A DNA stretch of 64,000 bases from Viscum album. Taxonomy: Eukaryota > Streptophyta > Magnoliopsida > Santalales > Viscaceae. The stretch covers positions 318,018,206 through 318,082,205 of the forward strand of contig OY728119.1 of the NCBI GenBank assembly GCA_963277665.1, read 5' to 3'. Made by a program: the position numbers and the translations under genes. The stretch's first letter is position 1. Every line of letters starts with the position of its first letter. Below, one piece after another: positions 23,945 through 37,345 of the stretch. The notes under the pieces are model-generated. The model was not told the DNA's origin, did no database searches, and saw only the letters and a program-made list of their open reading frames with translations.

Positions 23945-24700
23945 TATTTTCTAAGTCGAATGAAACTTATGACTTTGAGATGATATGACCTAGTAAGTGG
24001 AATTTGTTTATCTAGAAGGGTTATTTTCTGAGTTTAGAATAAAGATGATTCTCTCACTGTGTATTCAGAATGATCTCAAATTGGTTGTCATGGTATTTTC
24101 AAGAATGAGAATAAAATAATATGTCATAAGAAAATACTACTACAAATTATTCCATATACGGGTTGGAAACCTGATTCATTAGATCCATAAAAATATAGGT
24201 GCATTCATGAGATCAAAAGGCATGAACAGGTACTCATATTGACCATACTTGGTCTTAAAATCTATGTGAGGTATGTATGATGACCTGAATCACACCTAAT
24301 GATAGCCTAATAATCAAATCAATCATTGAAATCATTCTCGCACTTCAAAGCTAATCAAAGAGATCATCTACTTGAGACATTGGATACATGTTCTATACTA
24401 TAACCTAGTTCAATCGATGGTAATTCATGAAAATCTTGAGAGTACCATCCTCCTTTGAAAAATAGACCAGTAAATCCCAATGAGAAGTGTTGGGGTGCAT
24501 AAATAATTTATAATCTAGATTATCCAACTATGTATTTAGATAAATAAGATCCATAGGTGCCACCATATAATGAGGAATGGTAACCGATGCTCCTCTTGGA
24601 ATTGGATCAATGCTGAATTCCACCTCTCTCACGTAAGGTGGCACAAAAAATTCATCAAGGAAGACATCCCTAAAATTATAATGTACCAGAGGGAAAATAG
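23945..24700 (-). pseudogene. Tekay reverse transcriptase (minus-strand element)
   Basis: The minus strand begins with the linker 'FRDVFLDEFFVPPYVREVEF' near 24685-24625, then 'SIDPIPRGASVTIPHYMVAP', 'FMHPNTSHWD', 'KEDGTLKIFMNYHRLN', 'NMYPMSQVDDLFD', 'FVVVFSYDILFYSHS' (about 24150-24105) and 'LLGHIISKS' near 23985. This is the standard gypsy order. The catalytic 'FIDDIL' has become 'FSYDIL', and stops such as 'LN*VIV*N' replace conserved residues, so it is inactive. Confidence 0.9.
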
Positions 24701-24799
24701 TGGGTCATAACCCCTAATCATCCAAGAAGGGACCAGAAATTTGGTTTGTCACACCACCTATCCCCTGGTGTATAGGTTATAATTGTGTAGCATGGATAT

Positions 24800-25110
24800 C
24801 CCATAATCTCTTATTCCCATGTCTATTATGCTCTAGTGATATAAATGTAACCCTCCAACAATAACAATAAATATGAGTTTGATAGAGAACCAACCAGTCT
24901 ATACCGATAATTACATCGAAACCTATCATGTTGAGGGTGAAATGATTCCATAAAAAGAGATATAATCCAATATCAAGGGGAAAATCCCTACACTAGTGAC
25001 ACTCTCATATCAGATACCCAATGGGGTATAAAGTGTCATCACACCACACAAGTATTATATCTCAAGTCTTAGATCCTCCATGATTTCATTCTATATAAAA
25101 TAATGATACA
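24800..25110 (-). pseudogene. Tekay protease (minus-strand element)
   Basis: The end of the domain is clear: 'MIGFDVIIGIDWLVLYQTHI' near 24930-24870, matching 'LxxFDVILGMDWLxxxxxxI' that follows gypsy proteases. The DSG active-site stretch is not readable with confidence. It joins the RT linker through about 150 degraded bases. Confidence 0.7.
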
Positions 25111-25719
25111 TGCATGTTTTAGATGAATGAAACACTAAATTAGAGGATAATAGAACAATACATTGAACTATAGGGGGTCTTGTTATCTGATCCTCTAGTG
25201 TAGGCTTCACTATATGTAACTAGCCTGTACTGATACCTTGAGTCATAGCTTGACTGTCCTGAGTAAGCCTTCTCTTCTGGAATTGGGAATTATATATCTA
25301 GATACCTATGCCTAGATCTACACCTCATCCGGAGAATTTGGTGGTATTATAGTTTCCTACTTGAAATGATACCACTATCCCCACTATAGAACATGGGGTA
25401 GGTTTAGATCCCCACTCACTAGGAATTGATGGAAAAGTAATGTAGAAGAGATGGATATTCCCCATCCATTCGCAGCCTTTTCATTATACTAGATCCCACA
25501 TACCCTAAGGTTTTATTTTTATTGGATTCCCACACTAGTGACATATCAAGATGATGTTGTATAATTTGTTTTATTTCTGCTACCACCTTGAGTAGCCTCA
25601 AACTGATGCTTATGTCTACTAGAAGAAACACTAACATATCAAGGCGATGACACTCCCTAGTTCCCACCATGATCTTCCCTCAATTTTCTCTTTGTAATAA
25701 GTTTCAAGTTAACTATATC

Positions 25720-26210
25720 AAAAATAATAGTCAGTAAAAAGACATTAACATGCAATCAGATGGTGTATACCAACCCATCATCAAATTTCTTGGTGGTCAT
25801 AATATCATCACTCGCTAGAGTCAGTGTGAACTGGAATTACTCAGTGAAGAGAGAATAATCCACCATGACATACATGGATCCTTTCTACATGTTGATAAAC
25901 TATCCATACCAAATAAAAACTTAGAGTTTATAGAAATAAATAGTCATAAAATATTGTCTAGAATTATTCCTAGAACATATCATGATGTCATTCTACCTTG
26001 GTAATAACATCTCACCATCACTTCATAGAATTATGTAGCATATAAGATACGAGCTTGAACCTATGATCTGGAGGCATCTCCTGGTACTATAAGAATTTAT
26101 ACCATGGCCTCTATCCAGACTCTAGAGAATCTGGTCTTCCATCCCTCGAAAAGGTGTGGGGATGCTTCTACTGAAACTCCCAAGTCAACTCTTCCATATG
26201 CAGGAAAGGT
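25720..26210 (-). pseudogene. Tekay gag (minus-strand element)
   Basis: Minus-strand fragments in shifting frames: 'YQEMPPDHRFKLVSYMLHNS' near 26095-26035, where gypsy Gag has 'CPExxKVxxATxxLxGEA', and 'DYSLFTE' followed by 'TTKKFDDGLVYTI' near 25800-25760, matching 'RKFxxGL' late in the domain. Position and order fit gag; several frameshifts and stops are present. A CCHC knuckle further left could not be read. The 26211-27333 stretch to the PBS holds only untranslated or degraded sequence. Confidence 0.7.
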
Positions 26211-27333
26211 CGAGTGACAACTTGCATAATTTTCATCATGTGGAAGAAACCCACCTGAAACTAGGAATAAATTACCATATCAGGAACAACAGGTGGTTCC
26301 AAATGTGGAACTATAGGAGGAATCACCGATGGCTTAGGGCCCACCACATCTGATGTATGGTCCTCACCACCTTCAAGGAATATGACTAAAGAAAATCATG
26401 GAGTAATGATTATAAAATTCAAAACCATTTCCTCCAAAGGGAATTTAATTATTGAAAGAATTTACAAATAGATAACTAGGATAGGTACATAGACCTGCAA
26501 TGAAAAATAAAACCCCTCTGTTTTCTCTAAAATCTATGTATAGGTGAAAGAAAAAGTCCATAACAGGCCATAAGAATGTAAGAGACTCCCATATACCCAC
26601 TACTAAGGAAAAGTATGGTTTTAGGTCCCATATCACATGATGAAGGTTTCAGTATATGGATTTTTAATTTAATGGTACAGAGGAAAATTCCATTTACTTT
26701 TTAATTGACATACCCATTTTATGGTAACCATTTAAATTTAGAAGTTTCAAATTAATTGAGCTCATAATATATTTTATAATAGATATATATATATATCTAG
26801 ATATAGTTGTTCCATATAAAATAATATGGTATACTCATCTAATTAAGGTTTCATCACCATCCTATGTGGGAAAACATTAATTATATTAATGTAGTAACTT
26901 TAATTAGTCTAATCATATTCACTCTATAATAAATTTCATCACATTTTAATATATAATAATCATGCACTAAAAATATATAACAAGAAAATGAATGTTGGAA
27001 ATAGACGTGGCATGGAAAAATGAATGGAATATTATTTATATTATACCTAAAATTATGAATGAAATTAAAAACCCTCATTTCATTAGGACTTGGTAAAAGA
27101 ACCTCATTGATATAACACTAGTAGTAATATAATAAAAAAAATGTTTGTCACCCAATGGTGAAGTCGTATCAACCATAATAGGTGAAAAACAAAACACAAA
27201 AACCCCACCCCAGGTAATTTGGGTTTCCCCTATACATGGGTTAACTATGACCAGGAACATGCTCATTACCATATTATATTACCTCCTAGTCTACTTTTTA
27301 ATACGAAAATATTATGGCAAAAGAAAATATGAA

Positions 27334-27346
27334 GGCTCTGACACCA
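27334..27346 (-). other. Primer binding site (tRNA-iMet type)
   Basis: The minus strand reads 'TGGTGTCAGAGCC', one base from 'TGGTATCAGAGC', the complement of the initiator tRNA-Met 3' end. It lies four bases inside the 5' LTR, which fixes the element orientation. Confidence 0.85.
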
Positions 27347-27350
27347 CTTT

Positions 27351-29832
27351 TGTAATTTCCCGACCTGACGTCCAGTTAACCGGGGCCACAATACGGTTGG
27401 TCAAATAACCTCAAGAACTCCTCCTTGTATTCTAGAAGTTTTAGACAATATGTTAGGGTCTAAGGTGATATAAAGGGGTGACTATATTCTCATATCAGAT
27501 AGTCAAATCAGATAAAAATAATCAACAAATAGTAGTAGAAGCATATATAAACATAACCAATAATTATTATAACAATAACCCTATATAACAGATGCAGAAA
27601 ATAATAGAAATGAAAAAAATAGGAAATAATAAGTAACTAACAACTTTAATTATAATCAAAATCCCATAGGAAGTGTCATATTCATGATTTCATGGCATGT
27701 TGGTATACAAAAAGAGGAAATAGGGGACAATAATATACAACATGCTATATAAAAATAAAAAATTCCAAAATAATACTCCACTAGAATCTCAAGATATTTT
27801 GGTTCCTCTTCTCCGATTCTCCATACTATAATAAAAAAATAAAACATCTATATCAAGTTACCTTCCCTTATGCATACTGATATAAGAGCAATCTACTTAG
27901 GTACCAAATTCCATCCAGGTAGGGTGTGAGATAAAATCCCAGTATGCCACCACCAATGGTATCTATTAATAATGTAACTAGTGTGCATAGCATAAACAAT
28001 GTGTAGCTATAAGGAATGATAAAAGATGCTGAATAAACAAATACTAACTGGATCAGGTCCTCAAAGGACACCTGGAGGCTATATCTTCTTTGGCATAGGC
28101 TAGTAGAAGTCTGATTAGTAACCACACACACACACACACATATAGTTTAGTTATATATTGTATCCAATTTTATGCACTATGTACGTGAGGAAGTATCTAT
28201 CCATATACCTGGATACTAGGTGATGGCTAGACTTGGGGCAGAACACATGAATCTATAAAAATTCTAACGAGCTGATATCATCAAGAAGAGGACACATTCC
28301 CCAAATCAAATATTGAATGTGAGTCATCATGACCAACAATAGAGATAAGTGGGGTGAGATGTCATTCCCATTACCCTATGAAAGGAATGTGGAATGTCAT
28401 TCCCATCACATGAATAACATAATAATGGCGAGAGACATCTTGTGCAACACCTGATATAAGGGATCATGAAATGATATTCTCAACAGAATCTTTAACAATC
28501 ATTCCACAACCAATATCAATGGAATAATAATAATAATAGTAATATCACATGGGAAAACAACTTTAACATAATAATAATCATCACAATATATAAATAGGTG
28601 TCATAATTCATATAATCAATATATTAAAACATGAATCAAAAGTCATGGACTTTCCACTAATTATTACTCATTCCAATTAATTTATTTAATTCATTTATAG
28701 AAGGAAAAACATATTCAAGCTAATATATTAAGTATACAATATCTATTTAATTAACAAAGGAATGAAAAATTCCATTTCATATAATAAAAGCACATAGAAT
28801 GAGTTTTAGACAACTAGACATATATGATTGAGTGAAAAAATCCATTTATAATCAAAGCCGAACACTTAGAAGGTGTTATTTTCATTTAAATGATTATATT
28901 TAAGAGGGAAATTAAATAAAAACTTCCAAAGGGGTTGATATGGTTGATCTTAACATCCTCTAACCTCTTATTAGGGTCTCTGAGGAGTATTACACCATGC
29001 ATATGCTTATTTAGATATGAAGAAGTCAATTTAAGGAAACACACAATAACGGATGGTGTGTGACACAATGAGAGAGATATAAAAAAAATAACTTTTATAG
29101 AAACAAACTAAAACATTTACCTTAGGGAGATGGATGACTTATCATTAAATATCAACTTCATATTTGTTTTATATTATAATAAATCAATGAAATGATCCAA
29201 CACACTCTAGATAAACAATTCTTCTGATGGAACTTGATTTGATTTCTGGATTTAGGTGTTATTAAAGATCCTAGATTGGGAGAAGGAAGAAATCATAAGA
29301 TAAGAACCAAGGACATCTTCTTGAAATGGGAGAGAAAAAAGAGAAACATATTTTTTTGTTTCATGAAGGGAAAAAATAAAATTTACCCAACACATATATG
29401 TGTCATTGGTTTAGCCTCACGGTTGGCCATACCAAGTGCCAATTGTGTGCCATGGAACTTCCCAAGGAAGAAACCTCACAGTTTAAAGTGCATAGTTTAC
29501 CTAGCACTACAAAAACAATAAAAAACCCACTGTCTTAAATATACTCAATATCTCATGGGAATGAAACCTAGCTCACATGGTTATAAAAAAGTTGTGTGAC
29601 CTCCTGTTTGTTAAAATCTCCCCACATGGTTACCCCATAAAGTTAGTAATGACCATGTAGAAACCATATAATCTACCATTTTCCCCAATTCTCATATCTT
29701 TGGAATCCAAATAAGACCTATATTATCTTAGAACCTTTGTTATTCCGTGGTTCATGTTTCCCAAGATTTAAATAAATTATTAAAATAAAAAACAAAGAAG
29801 CTATACCTTGAGAAAATGGATGGGTCATTATA
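27351..29832 (-). repeat. 5' LTR of the minus-strand Tekay element
   Basis: Its left edge 'TGTAATTTCCCGACCTGAC' lies four bases from the PBS; its right edge 'GGATGGGTCATTATA' is a mutated '...TTACA'. It contains a short CA microsatellite at 28122-28140 that the other LTR lacks. On the minus strand, transcription would start within this LTR and run left; I did not find a clear TATA box. Confidence 0.9.
28122..28140. repeat. CA microsatellite
   Basis: About nine CA dinucleotides within the 5' LTR of the minus-strand Tekay element, absent at the matching place in its 3' LTR (about 20150), so it arose after insertion. Confidence 0.85.
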
Positions 29833-31585
29833 TCTGGGATTCCATAAAAGGGATGTTGTTGATAATGAAAAATATCCTTCCTAGTTAGTTTATGGGTTGT
29901 TTCCTAGACATGGTGGAATTCATTCTATACCTCTCAAATATTGGTAATTTATGTGTTTCCCCAATCTTTCTATAAATTATCAGAGGAGTTGGATAAGGAG
30001 ATATACACTACTTTATTCCTCACACTACGTCATTGATATGTCACATGACATGGATTCATCTATTGGATGATAACATAATCAACCTATATAGCTAAGAAGG
30101 AATATTTGAGATGATATTCCTATATGAGAGTGTTCAAAACCCAGAGATATAGGTTCTAGGCAAGTGATATTGTATGTTAGTGACTAATATATAAGGTAGT
30201 TATAACAATGCAATTGTCATAAGATCTAACTGTTGTTGACTAGTGTTTCATGGAAACCTTAACTATTTTCTTATTACATCATGTTGTGCAGATATCTTAA
30301 TATCTTACATCATTATCATCATATATTAAATTTTGATTTTAATGGGAAACAAAAAACCCCTCTATGTGGTATCACTAGTAATAATGTATGGCCACTCAAC
30401 CTATTTATTATTTTAGGATTCATGTCAGTTTCACCATTTTGTTTCTTTTGGATTAATGGAAATGAAATTTTGAGTTCAAACATGAATACTTTATAAATGT
30501 AATTGTTTACTAGGAATTTAAAATAAATATTTAGAATGCGTGTTAGTTGAGAGAAAGGGACGTTTGGCTCAACCACACCATATATGAGTAGTTAATTTTT
30601 TCTATGGGACTCTCTTATATATTTTGGACATGTTTGTGAATCCTTCCTAGGGGAATTAGAAATTATACCAATTAATTTTAAAAGGAAGATTAACTAATGA
30701 TATTAATTTTAGAAGAATATGTATTTGGTGAATATATTTTCACTCATATGATCTTATTATTTATTTACTCTATAGGTTTGAGCCCTAAGGGAAGGCACTA
30801 ATGAGTTTTTCACCATCTTTGAAGGCATTGGGATCCCGTGAGTGGAAGTAGGAAGTAGAAATCATTTTTGAGTAAGGATGATTCCTATGAATGGGTATTC
30901 ATACATATACCTATAATGGGAATAAAAACGACATAGTTTAGTTATATGTGATGGTAGATGTCATTAATTTTAGGTTCATGTGACACAGTCTAATGTCATT
31001 CCTTTTAGGTTGATGCAACTAAGAAAATGTGAAGCCACTTTTATTGTAATGTGTCCTAGACTTATTCCAAGAAATATAATGTCATAGATAATGAACTAGT
31101 TGGGGAAAGATAACATGAAATGATTCATGTGAGGCATATAAAAGGGAATGCATTCCTAGTTTATCCTGTTTACTGGTAACTAGATTTGAAAATGTATGGT
31201 TGTGACAAACACGTTATAGGAGGATCATATATTTCTTATGATAATGAAGGATATGTGTAAGTATTATGCATATATATAATTACTATTATTATGTTGGTTA
31301 GTGACTCAAGTGAATATGGGTTTTAATAAAATGGATATTTCAGGGATTTAGATTTGGAAATATAAATCCAATAAGGTCATTTGGGTTGATGTGAACTAGA
31401 TATGTAACCTAAGCATAAGAAAGGATGGTGAAATGAAGGTCCAACAACCCAAATATTATACTCCTATATGAAATGGATAGTAATGAACCAAAACATTCAT
31501 TTTCTAAGATTAATTAAAATATAGATAGATATGAATTAGAGACCTCTATTTTTAAATATCGTTGGTGTATTATATGAGTGAGGAT
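29833..31585 (-). other. Inter-element stretch, probably continuation of the Tat relic
   Basis: There is no coding motif. Near 30880-30945 'GGTATTCATACATATACC', 'AATGGGAATAAAAACGAC' and 'ATAGTTTAG' follow the layout of the Tat array unit, which suggests this was joined to 19372 before the Tekay insertion. Elsewhere the stretch is AT-rich without recognised features. Confidence 0.4.
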
Positions 31586-33055
31586 TGTAACGATGTGAAA
31601 AAATTTCTTATAATATTAAAAGATCTCTTGCCTCTAAATAGATTTTTATTATGTTTTACAATATAATCACATAAAAATACATTGAAATTTAATAAGAAAT
31701 GTGAACATATTTTACAGATTTGAACTAGTAAAACTATAAATTGAAATTGGAATGAAAACACATACTAGAAGCTAGAAACACATCATTTCATTAATTATGA
31801 ACATTAAATTTAGTCTAAAACAATTACCCAACATCATACAAAATAGTACCATAGGAAGAGAAATGAAGTATTAATAAATTGAATATTAAAAATCTGGGCT
31901 TTTTGATCCCTTAGAATCATTTTACCCATGAACATCACTATAATAGAATAATATAGATTTACTAATTCAATATTCATTTTGGAAATGTTATTAAAAATTT
32001 ATTTAAATCAAAGTGAATAATGATGAGAAAGAATGATAATGTATTTATAGGGAATATGATCATAATTCTTGATGTATGACATCTAATATGGTTGATTAAT
32101 TTTATGGCCATTAGTCAATAAAAAATCTGGTCATTATTATTTTTTGTTACAAAGATCCATTTAAATGATTGGCGGGATTATTTAATGATATAATCAGAAT
32201 TCTATAATTTTCACAGACTATAAACACATTCTACTAAAATATTTTTTTATGTAGATGTTTTAAATAAAATTTTATTTCATGAGAAAAACTTATAAAATGA
32301 ATTTTAAAAGTTAATATATGTCAATTAATTTCTAAGTAATTTTTATAATGGTTAGAATTTTTATTTTTCTATGAAATCAGTAATTTTCATTAAAATAATG
32401 AATTATTTAAATTTTAAAATTCTCATAGAAAAATAAATTTATAAAATAAATTTTATTTTTTAATTATCACATCAAATTTATCTTAGGGTGATTATTTTTG
32501 GGAATTTTTTTGACAAAGTTGATTTTTTGGGGAAACTGTGAAAATTTCCACTTTACGAGAACTTTGATTTTACGACATCATTATTATGTATTTTGGTTTA
32601 AAAATTTTATAAAATTTTTTATCAATAAATGAAATTTAATAGGTATAAAAATTAACTTATAAATATCAATTTTCAATTAAAAATTTGTAATTTATTTCTA
32701 AAAACCAAAAAAATTTATTTATTAAATAAAATTTATTTTTTGAATTCTGTGAAATTATTAGGTTTGCTGGAAGGTATGGATTTTTTTGTAAAGTCTTGAA
32801 CATTCAAACATACTATAAAAGTCATTAATTATACAAAAAATTGTTTTAATTCAATTTACTGACAATTGGTTTTCTTATATGATAAAATAACCAACATTTA
32901 GTCGATTAAAACCCACCTTAAAGTAAAATATACATCTCATTAGCGATTCCTATCTATTCAGAATTCATAATCCATGTATTTTTTTATAATTTTAAATCGA
33001 TAATACTCCCTTCAATGAGACCTTAATATATCAAGGTGAAAACATCAAGTTTTTC
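31586..33055 (+). repeat. 5' LTR of the plus Tekay, first part
   Basis: It starts 'TGTAACGATGTG', aligning with 'TGTGATGGCTC' at 50423. Shared blocks include 'TTTTTATTATGTTTTA' (31645; 50479) and 'GATCCC..AGAAT.ATTT.ACCCATGAACATCACTATAATAG' (31909; 50735). It stops at the TGTAAC start of the nested element. Confidence 0.9.
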
Positions 33056-35457
33056 TGTAACAAATTTATTTTTTTTAAATTATTATTTTCTCTTTATTAT
33101 CTTGCATTGCATGCTAAACCATGTTATGTTTTCATTACACACAACACCGGTTTAGCATGTGTTGTACACGACACTAAGATTCTAAGAAACATCATTTTAA
33201 TATTTTTAAAATAAGATAATAAGATAGATATTAAATTAGTGGGTATGAATAGTATTTACTAAAATATGAAATATATTCTTTATAAGATTAATTCAATGGT
33301 TTCCAAATAATTGTAAATGAAAATACATACCAATTAAATATAAAAGAGTTTTTTAATTTTTATGCTCTTATAGGTGTTCTCCTTAAAATGTTAAATAAAT
33401 GAAATCCATGAATTATATTAATAAAATATATATGTCATATAATAAATAAAATATATTTATTAATTATTCATTATATTTTATAGGCATATGATATGAAGTA
33501 ACCTAATTTTATGAATAAAAACCTATTTTTGTCTAAAAGTGAATTTTACCACATTTTAATAGGGGACCAACATTAAATCCAATTTTTTACACTTTTATAT
33601 ATTTTATTTAACAAAATAAACTACTTCTTTGAACGAAGGATATAAAAATTTTATTTGGATTAATTTTTGGTATTTTTATGAAAAGTTTCAATTTTTGATG
33701 AATAGTAAAAAATACTAAATTTTAATTAAAATCAAAATTTTTCATTGAAATAATTTATATATATAAGTTATATGATTTAATAGTTTTAAATTATAAATAT
33801 ATTAAATTTTTATAATTTAATATAAATTAGGTCATTTTAAATAATTTTACAATAAATTTAGGTATAAAAACTTTTCAATCTTTTTGCATATTTTAACTTT
33901 TAAAACCAGTTTTTTTTCATTCTGAAAACATGATTAATTTTAAATTAATTTATTCAACTTTTGTGTTTTTAATTTTAAAAAATGGATTCTATATTTGGAA
34001 TATTTGGGTCCAAAATATTTAAATAGATTTTTATTTTTTGGAATTATGAATAGTAACTTCAGAAATTGTTATTAATATGGTAAAAAGGTAAATATGGTAA
34101 TTAAGGGTAACAATAATATTATAAAATTATCCCAACACTTTCTTAATATAATTATATGAGTTTTTTGACCTAAATAATCCTTTGGTTTAAATTTTATCCT
34201 TTGGAAGCCACTTGGATAAGATTAAAACATTTAATATTTTTATTTAAAGAAAAGTTAAAAATGTCTTACTCAAATTTTAATAAGTGTATTATTTTTAATA
34301 TAAGTCATACTGAAATTAATTAGACTATGAATAATATTTTTAAATATAATATTTTTCTTTATCAAGGAAATTTATTTTTAATTTTTAGTAAATAAATAAT
34401 ACCTTAATGACTTATACAATGATGATGCAAAAATTATTTAATTGATGGAAAATCAATAAAATAATTTTAGTTAAAATGATAATAACCATTAAAAGACAAA
34501 AAACATGGCCAAATATTATTTTTCTAGTATATCTAGACCATAATCATTCAAGGGTAGAATTATTTACCATTTGGAGTCATTGGAAATGATTATGACACTT
34601 ATAATAGTTTATCTTAAGTAATGTTAAAGTTGTCACATTCATGTTTTAATAAATATAACATTTTTAATATGGTATTTTATAGAAGATATATTAGACTATA
34701 AGTATTATTATGAAATATAGAGAATTTATTTTCATCATAGTATTTAATTTTTAATTTTTATCCAACAAATAAATATACTAAATAATTACACAAAAGTGAT
34801 GTAGTAATTATTTATTAATGGAAATACCAAATAAATGTTATTAAAAATATTAAAACAAATATAATTTTATAATTAATATATCCAAATAATATTATGGATT
34901 CCATTTAAAAATTAAAAATATAATAAAATATTTCATTCTAAGTTAACTTCCTATCTTAATATTTTTAAAAATCAATAGTGTCGTAATCGACACTATTAAT
35001 TGTTTATCAAAATAATGTTTTATTAAATTATTTTAAAAAATAATATATTTTTAAAAATACCATATAATTAGTATATGATATAAAATATTATAAATTATTC
35101 ATTTATTGTTTAATTTATTTCAAATAATTAAAAATTTCACTATTTTAATATTGGAATTTTTTTATCGTAGTTAAATTTAAAATAGAAAAAATAAACGTTA
35201 ATTAAAAGGATGAGGTTCAAATTGAATGAAAATATTATCTAAAATTTATTTTTAGATGACATTACAACCTTATATTATCTCATATTATAAAATATTACAT
35301 CTTTGAGGTTTTTGGATTTGGTTTGATTTTATTATAAATTAATATTTTTATAGATTCCAAAAGTGCCCCTCACCTCATTTATAAAATCAAACCTCCTACC
35401 TAATTTATTCACATCAAATCCAGCCTTAAATCTCATATATCCCTTTAAAAATTTCAT

Positions 35458-35468
35458 TATAAAAATAC
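35458..35468 (+). promoter_or_regulatory. Candidate TATA box in the nested element's 5' LTR
   Basis: 'TATAAAAATAC' lies at the border between the AT-rich U3-like part and a more G/C-rich stretch (35475-35560). The 3' LTR has 'TATAAACATTC' at the matching place, 42096-42106. It would drive transcription of the element. Confidence 0.5.
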
Positions 35469-35708
35469 CTATACATGATATATTGGTTCTGGTCTTCTCA
35501 AAATACCAACTCTGGGGTCTATAGGAGGAGATCTAGAGGGAGCTCGCCGAAGAATAGGTAATCTTCTTTACTGACTATATCATGATAATTTATTCTTATA
35601 ATTCCTCTTCCTATGTTTTTTACATTATAAATTATATTTTTATATGTTATTAAAATTATTTAACATCCATATTCCATCTTGAATCCATCTTATGAAAAAT
35701 GAAATCAC

Positions 35709-35935
35709 CATGTGTGTGTACGTATGATCTACCATCTCCACGCCATGGTGTAATTTGTTTTTCAAAACATTATATTGATATGTATAATGATAGAAATAGT
35801 ATACATATATAGTGATTATAACCTGAAATTTATTTTAGAACAAAAAATATACCATCCACTTCAATACCATTCCACAATCAAGGGAGTGATATCGTCGCTC
35901 GTGCGTACGTCTGTCCTACCATCTCCACAATGCAT
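35709..35935 (+). repeat. Duplicated 'CGTACGT...CTACCATCTCCAC' block in the LTR
   Basis: Two copies about 185 bp apart (35709-35752 and 35893-35935) share 'GTGTACGTATG', 'CTACCATCTCCAC' and nearby 'ATAATGAT.GAAATGATATA'-like text. Both are also present in the 3' LTR (42216-42260 and 42409-42450), so the duplication predates insertion. These are the most G/C-rich and CpG-containing spots of the LTR. Confidence 0.65.
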
Positions 35936-36258
35936 TCATTCTACATGATATTCATTAAATAATAATTAATTAAATTTATTTAATGAATAAATATGGTATA
36001 TATTATATTAATATCATTATATAAAGATATCACAATAGCCTAATAAGAATAACTATTACTTATACAATAAAACATGCCCGAAAAGAGGAAGTAGTTAACA
36101 CCCAAAAGATGAGTAATAATGAAATGTTATTAACAAATAGATGATAAGAAGATCGTATTTAGTATCACAAATATAAATTTGGTTCTGGAATAAGTTAATA
36201 ACTTTCTCCAAAACCACTATATAGGAGTTTCAGATACATATCAAGGGAATGATACCTA

Positions 36259-36346
36259 AGGTAAGAGATTATTTTTGTCTCACACTTATTTCCATGAGAC
36301 ACATGTCGTATACACTACTTATTTCTTCTAAGTGGTGTATATTTAG
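36259..36346 (+). repeat. Conserved double stem-loop in the LTR (copy at 42781-42862)
   Basis: First stem: 'GGTAAGA...TCTCAC' here, GGTGAGA/TCTCACC in the 3' LTR. Second stem: 'CACTACTTATTTCTTCTAAGTGG'-type, with CACTT/AAGTG arms. Sequence between arms varies more than the arms themselves. Confidence 0.55.
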
Positions 36347-37189
36347 CCAGTGAATGTATTTTATGAGTATTATCTAGAAGATCATGATATTTTCAGAATT
36401 TTATTTCTTTCATGGGGCATTTGATTCTATGTATGATAATTTTAAGAGCATTTATTTCACAATTTCTTCAATATTTAGATTTTTTTCAGTCTCCAATGAG
36501 TAATATTTGTCATCCATTACCATGTTATCTAAAAATGTTTTCATAATTTTTTTTAATATTATCCAATGTATATTTAAATTAATTTTTTCCTTTTAATTCA
36601 CATTTTGAAAGGAATCATTCTTTCATTTTCCAAATGAGGTACGTTATGACTTTTCTGGAAAAAGTATGAGAGGAATGTTTCATTAACTTATATGACATGA
36701 ATGATTTTTAATGATTTCATGATGACTTATTTCATTTAATATTTCATACAATATTACATGGTTATTTTAAATTAAAATTTTTTATTCTAAAATTGTGCAT
36801 TATTTGAAGTAAATAATTTTTTTTTCAAAACAGAAAGGATATTTTCTTCAAGAATTATTTTTAAGGGATATCTCATAATGATTTTCTATATAAGATAAAA
36901 TTGTTTGATGTCACATATATTTTATTGGGGATATGATTTAATGTTTTAATTATAATTATTTATATAAATGGATTATTTTTATTATGGAATGATATTTATT
37001 AAACCCATTTCTTTTCAAGGGTTATACTATGATTTAGAGATGTTTATGAAATCTATTTCATTCCATGGGTTATGATATGATGAATGATCTATGTTCTTGT
37101 AGAAAAAATATATATGAATTTCATTATGTGATGGGTTGGATATATAACCCTCAAATTCATTGGTGAAATATTTATATCTCATGAGATAG

Positions 37190-37345
37190 ACAATATTGGA
37201 AAGGGAAATAATCTCAGTTTAGTGTTATTGGAATGGAATGAGAAATAATCTCGGTTCATTAATACAAGGCTAGAATGGTAAGTAAATCTGATTCAGTAAC
37301 ATAGGGATGGAAAGATAAATGAACTTGGTTTATTAAAGGTATTTT
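37190..37345 (+). repeat. About 45 bp tandem repeat in the LTR (copy at 43723-43866)
   Basis: Three to four units with 'AGAATGG.A.G.AAATAATCTCAGTT.AGTAATACA'-like pattern in each LTR. It lies in the LTR part where the relative at 1-1895 has its 29-30 bp array. Confidence 0.65.

Larger units (their letters stand above)
19373..29832 (-). mobile_element. Tekay/Del-type chromovirus LTR retrotransposon, complete but decayed
   Basis: Two direct repeats of about 2.48 kb bound a 5.5 kb internal region whose gag, protease, RT, RNase H, integrase and chromodomain run on the minus strand. The 5' LTR is therefore the right-hand one, supported by a tRNA-iMet-type PBS immediately inside it. Flanks read TCTAT at 19368-19372 and TCTGG at 29833-29837, an imperfect 5 bp duplication. 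The LTRs differ by many substitutions and small indels, and each domain carries stops, so the insertion is old. The C-terminal chromodomain and long LTRs support the Tekay lineage. A Tat array unit near 30.9 kb suggests the element sits inside the Tat relic. Confidence 0.9.
1896..31585 (-). mobile_element. Tat-lineage (Ogre/Retand-type) Ty3/gypsy relic, interrupted by other elements
   Basis: From right to left on the minus strand the remains run: repeat-rich non-coding block, 11-residue repeat region, gag, protease, RT, RNase H, a second archaeal-type RNase H, integrase, then another repeat-rich block. An extra RNase H between RNase H and integrase is the known hallmark of the Tat lineage. 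The CACTA element (3791-4766) and a complete Tekay element (19373-29832) lie inside the block. Both flanking blocks carry the same 'CCTACGTATC...CATAGTTC' repeat in the same orientation, which fits LTR or UTR arrays. I could not fix LTR termini, PBS or PPT, so both outer limits are approximate; assigning 29833-31585 rests mainly on one diagnostic unit near 30880-30945. Confidence 0.6.

Noticed and set aside
29276..29521. 81-codon open frame on plus
   Set aside because: It lies in the 5' LTR of the minus Tekay and is not preserved in the other LTR.
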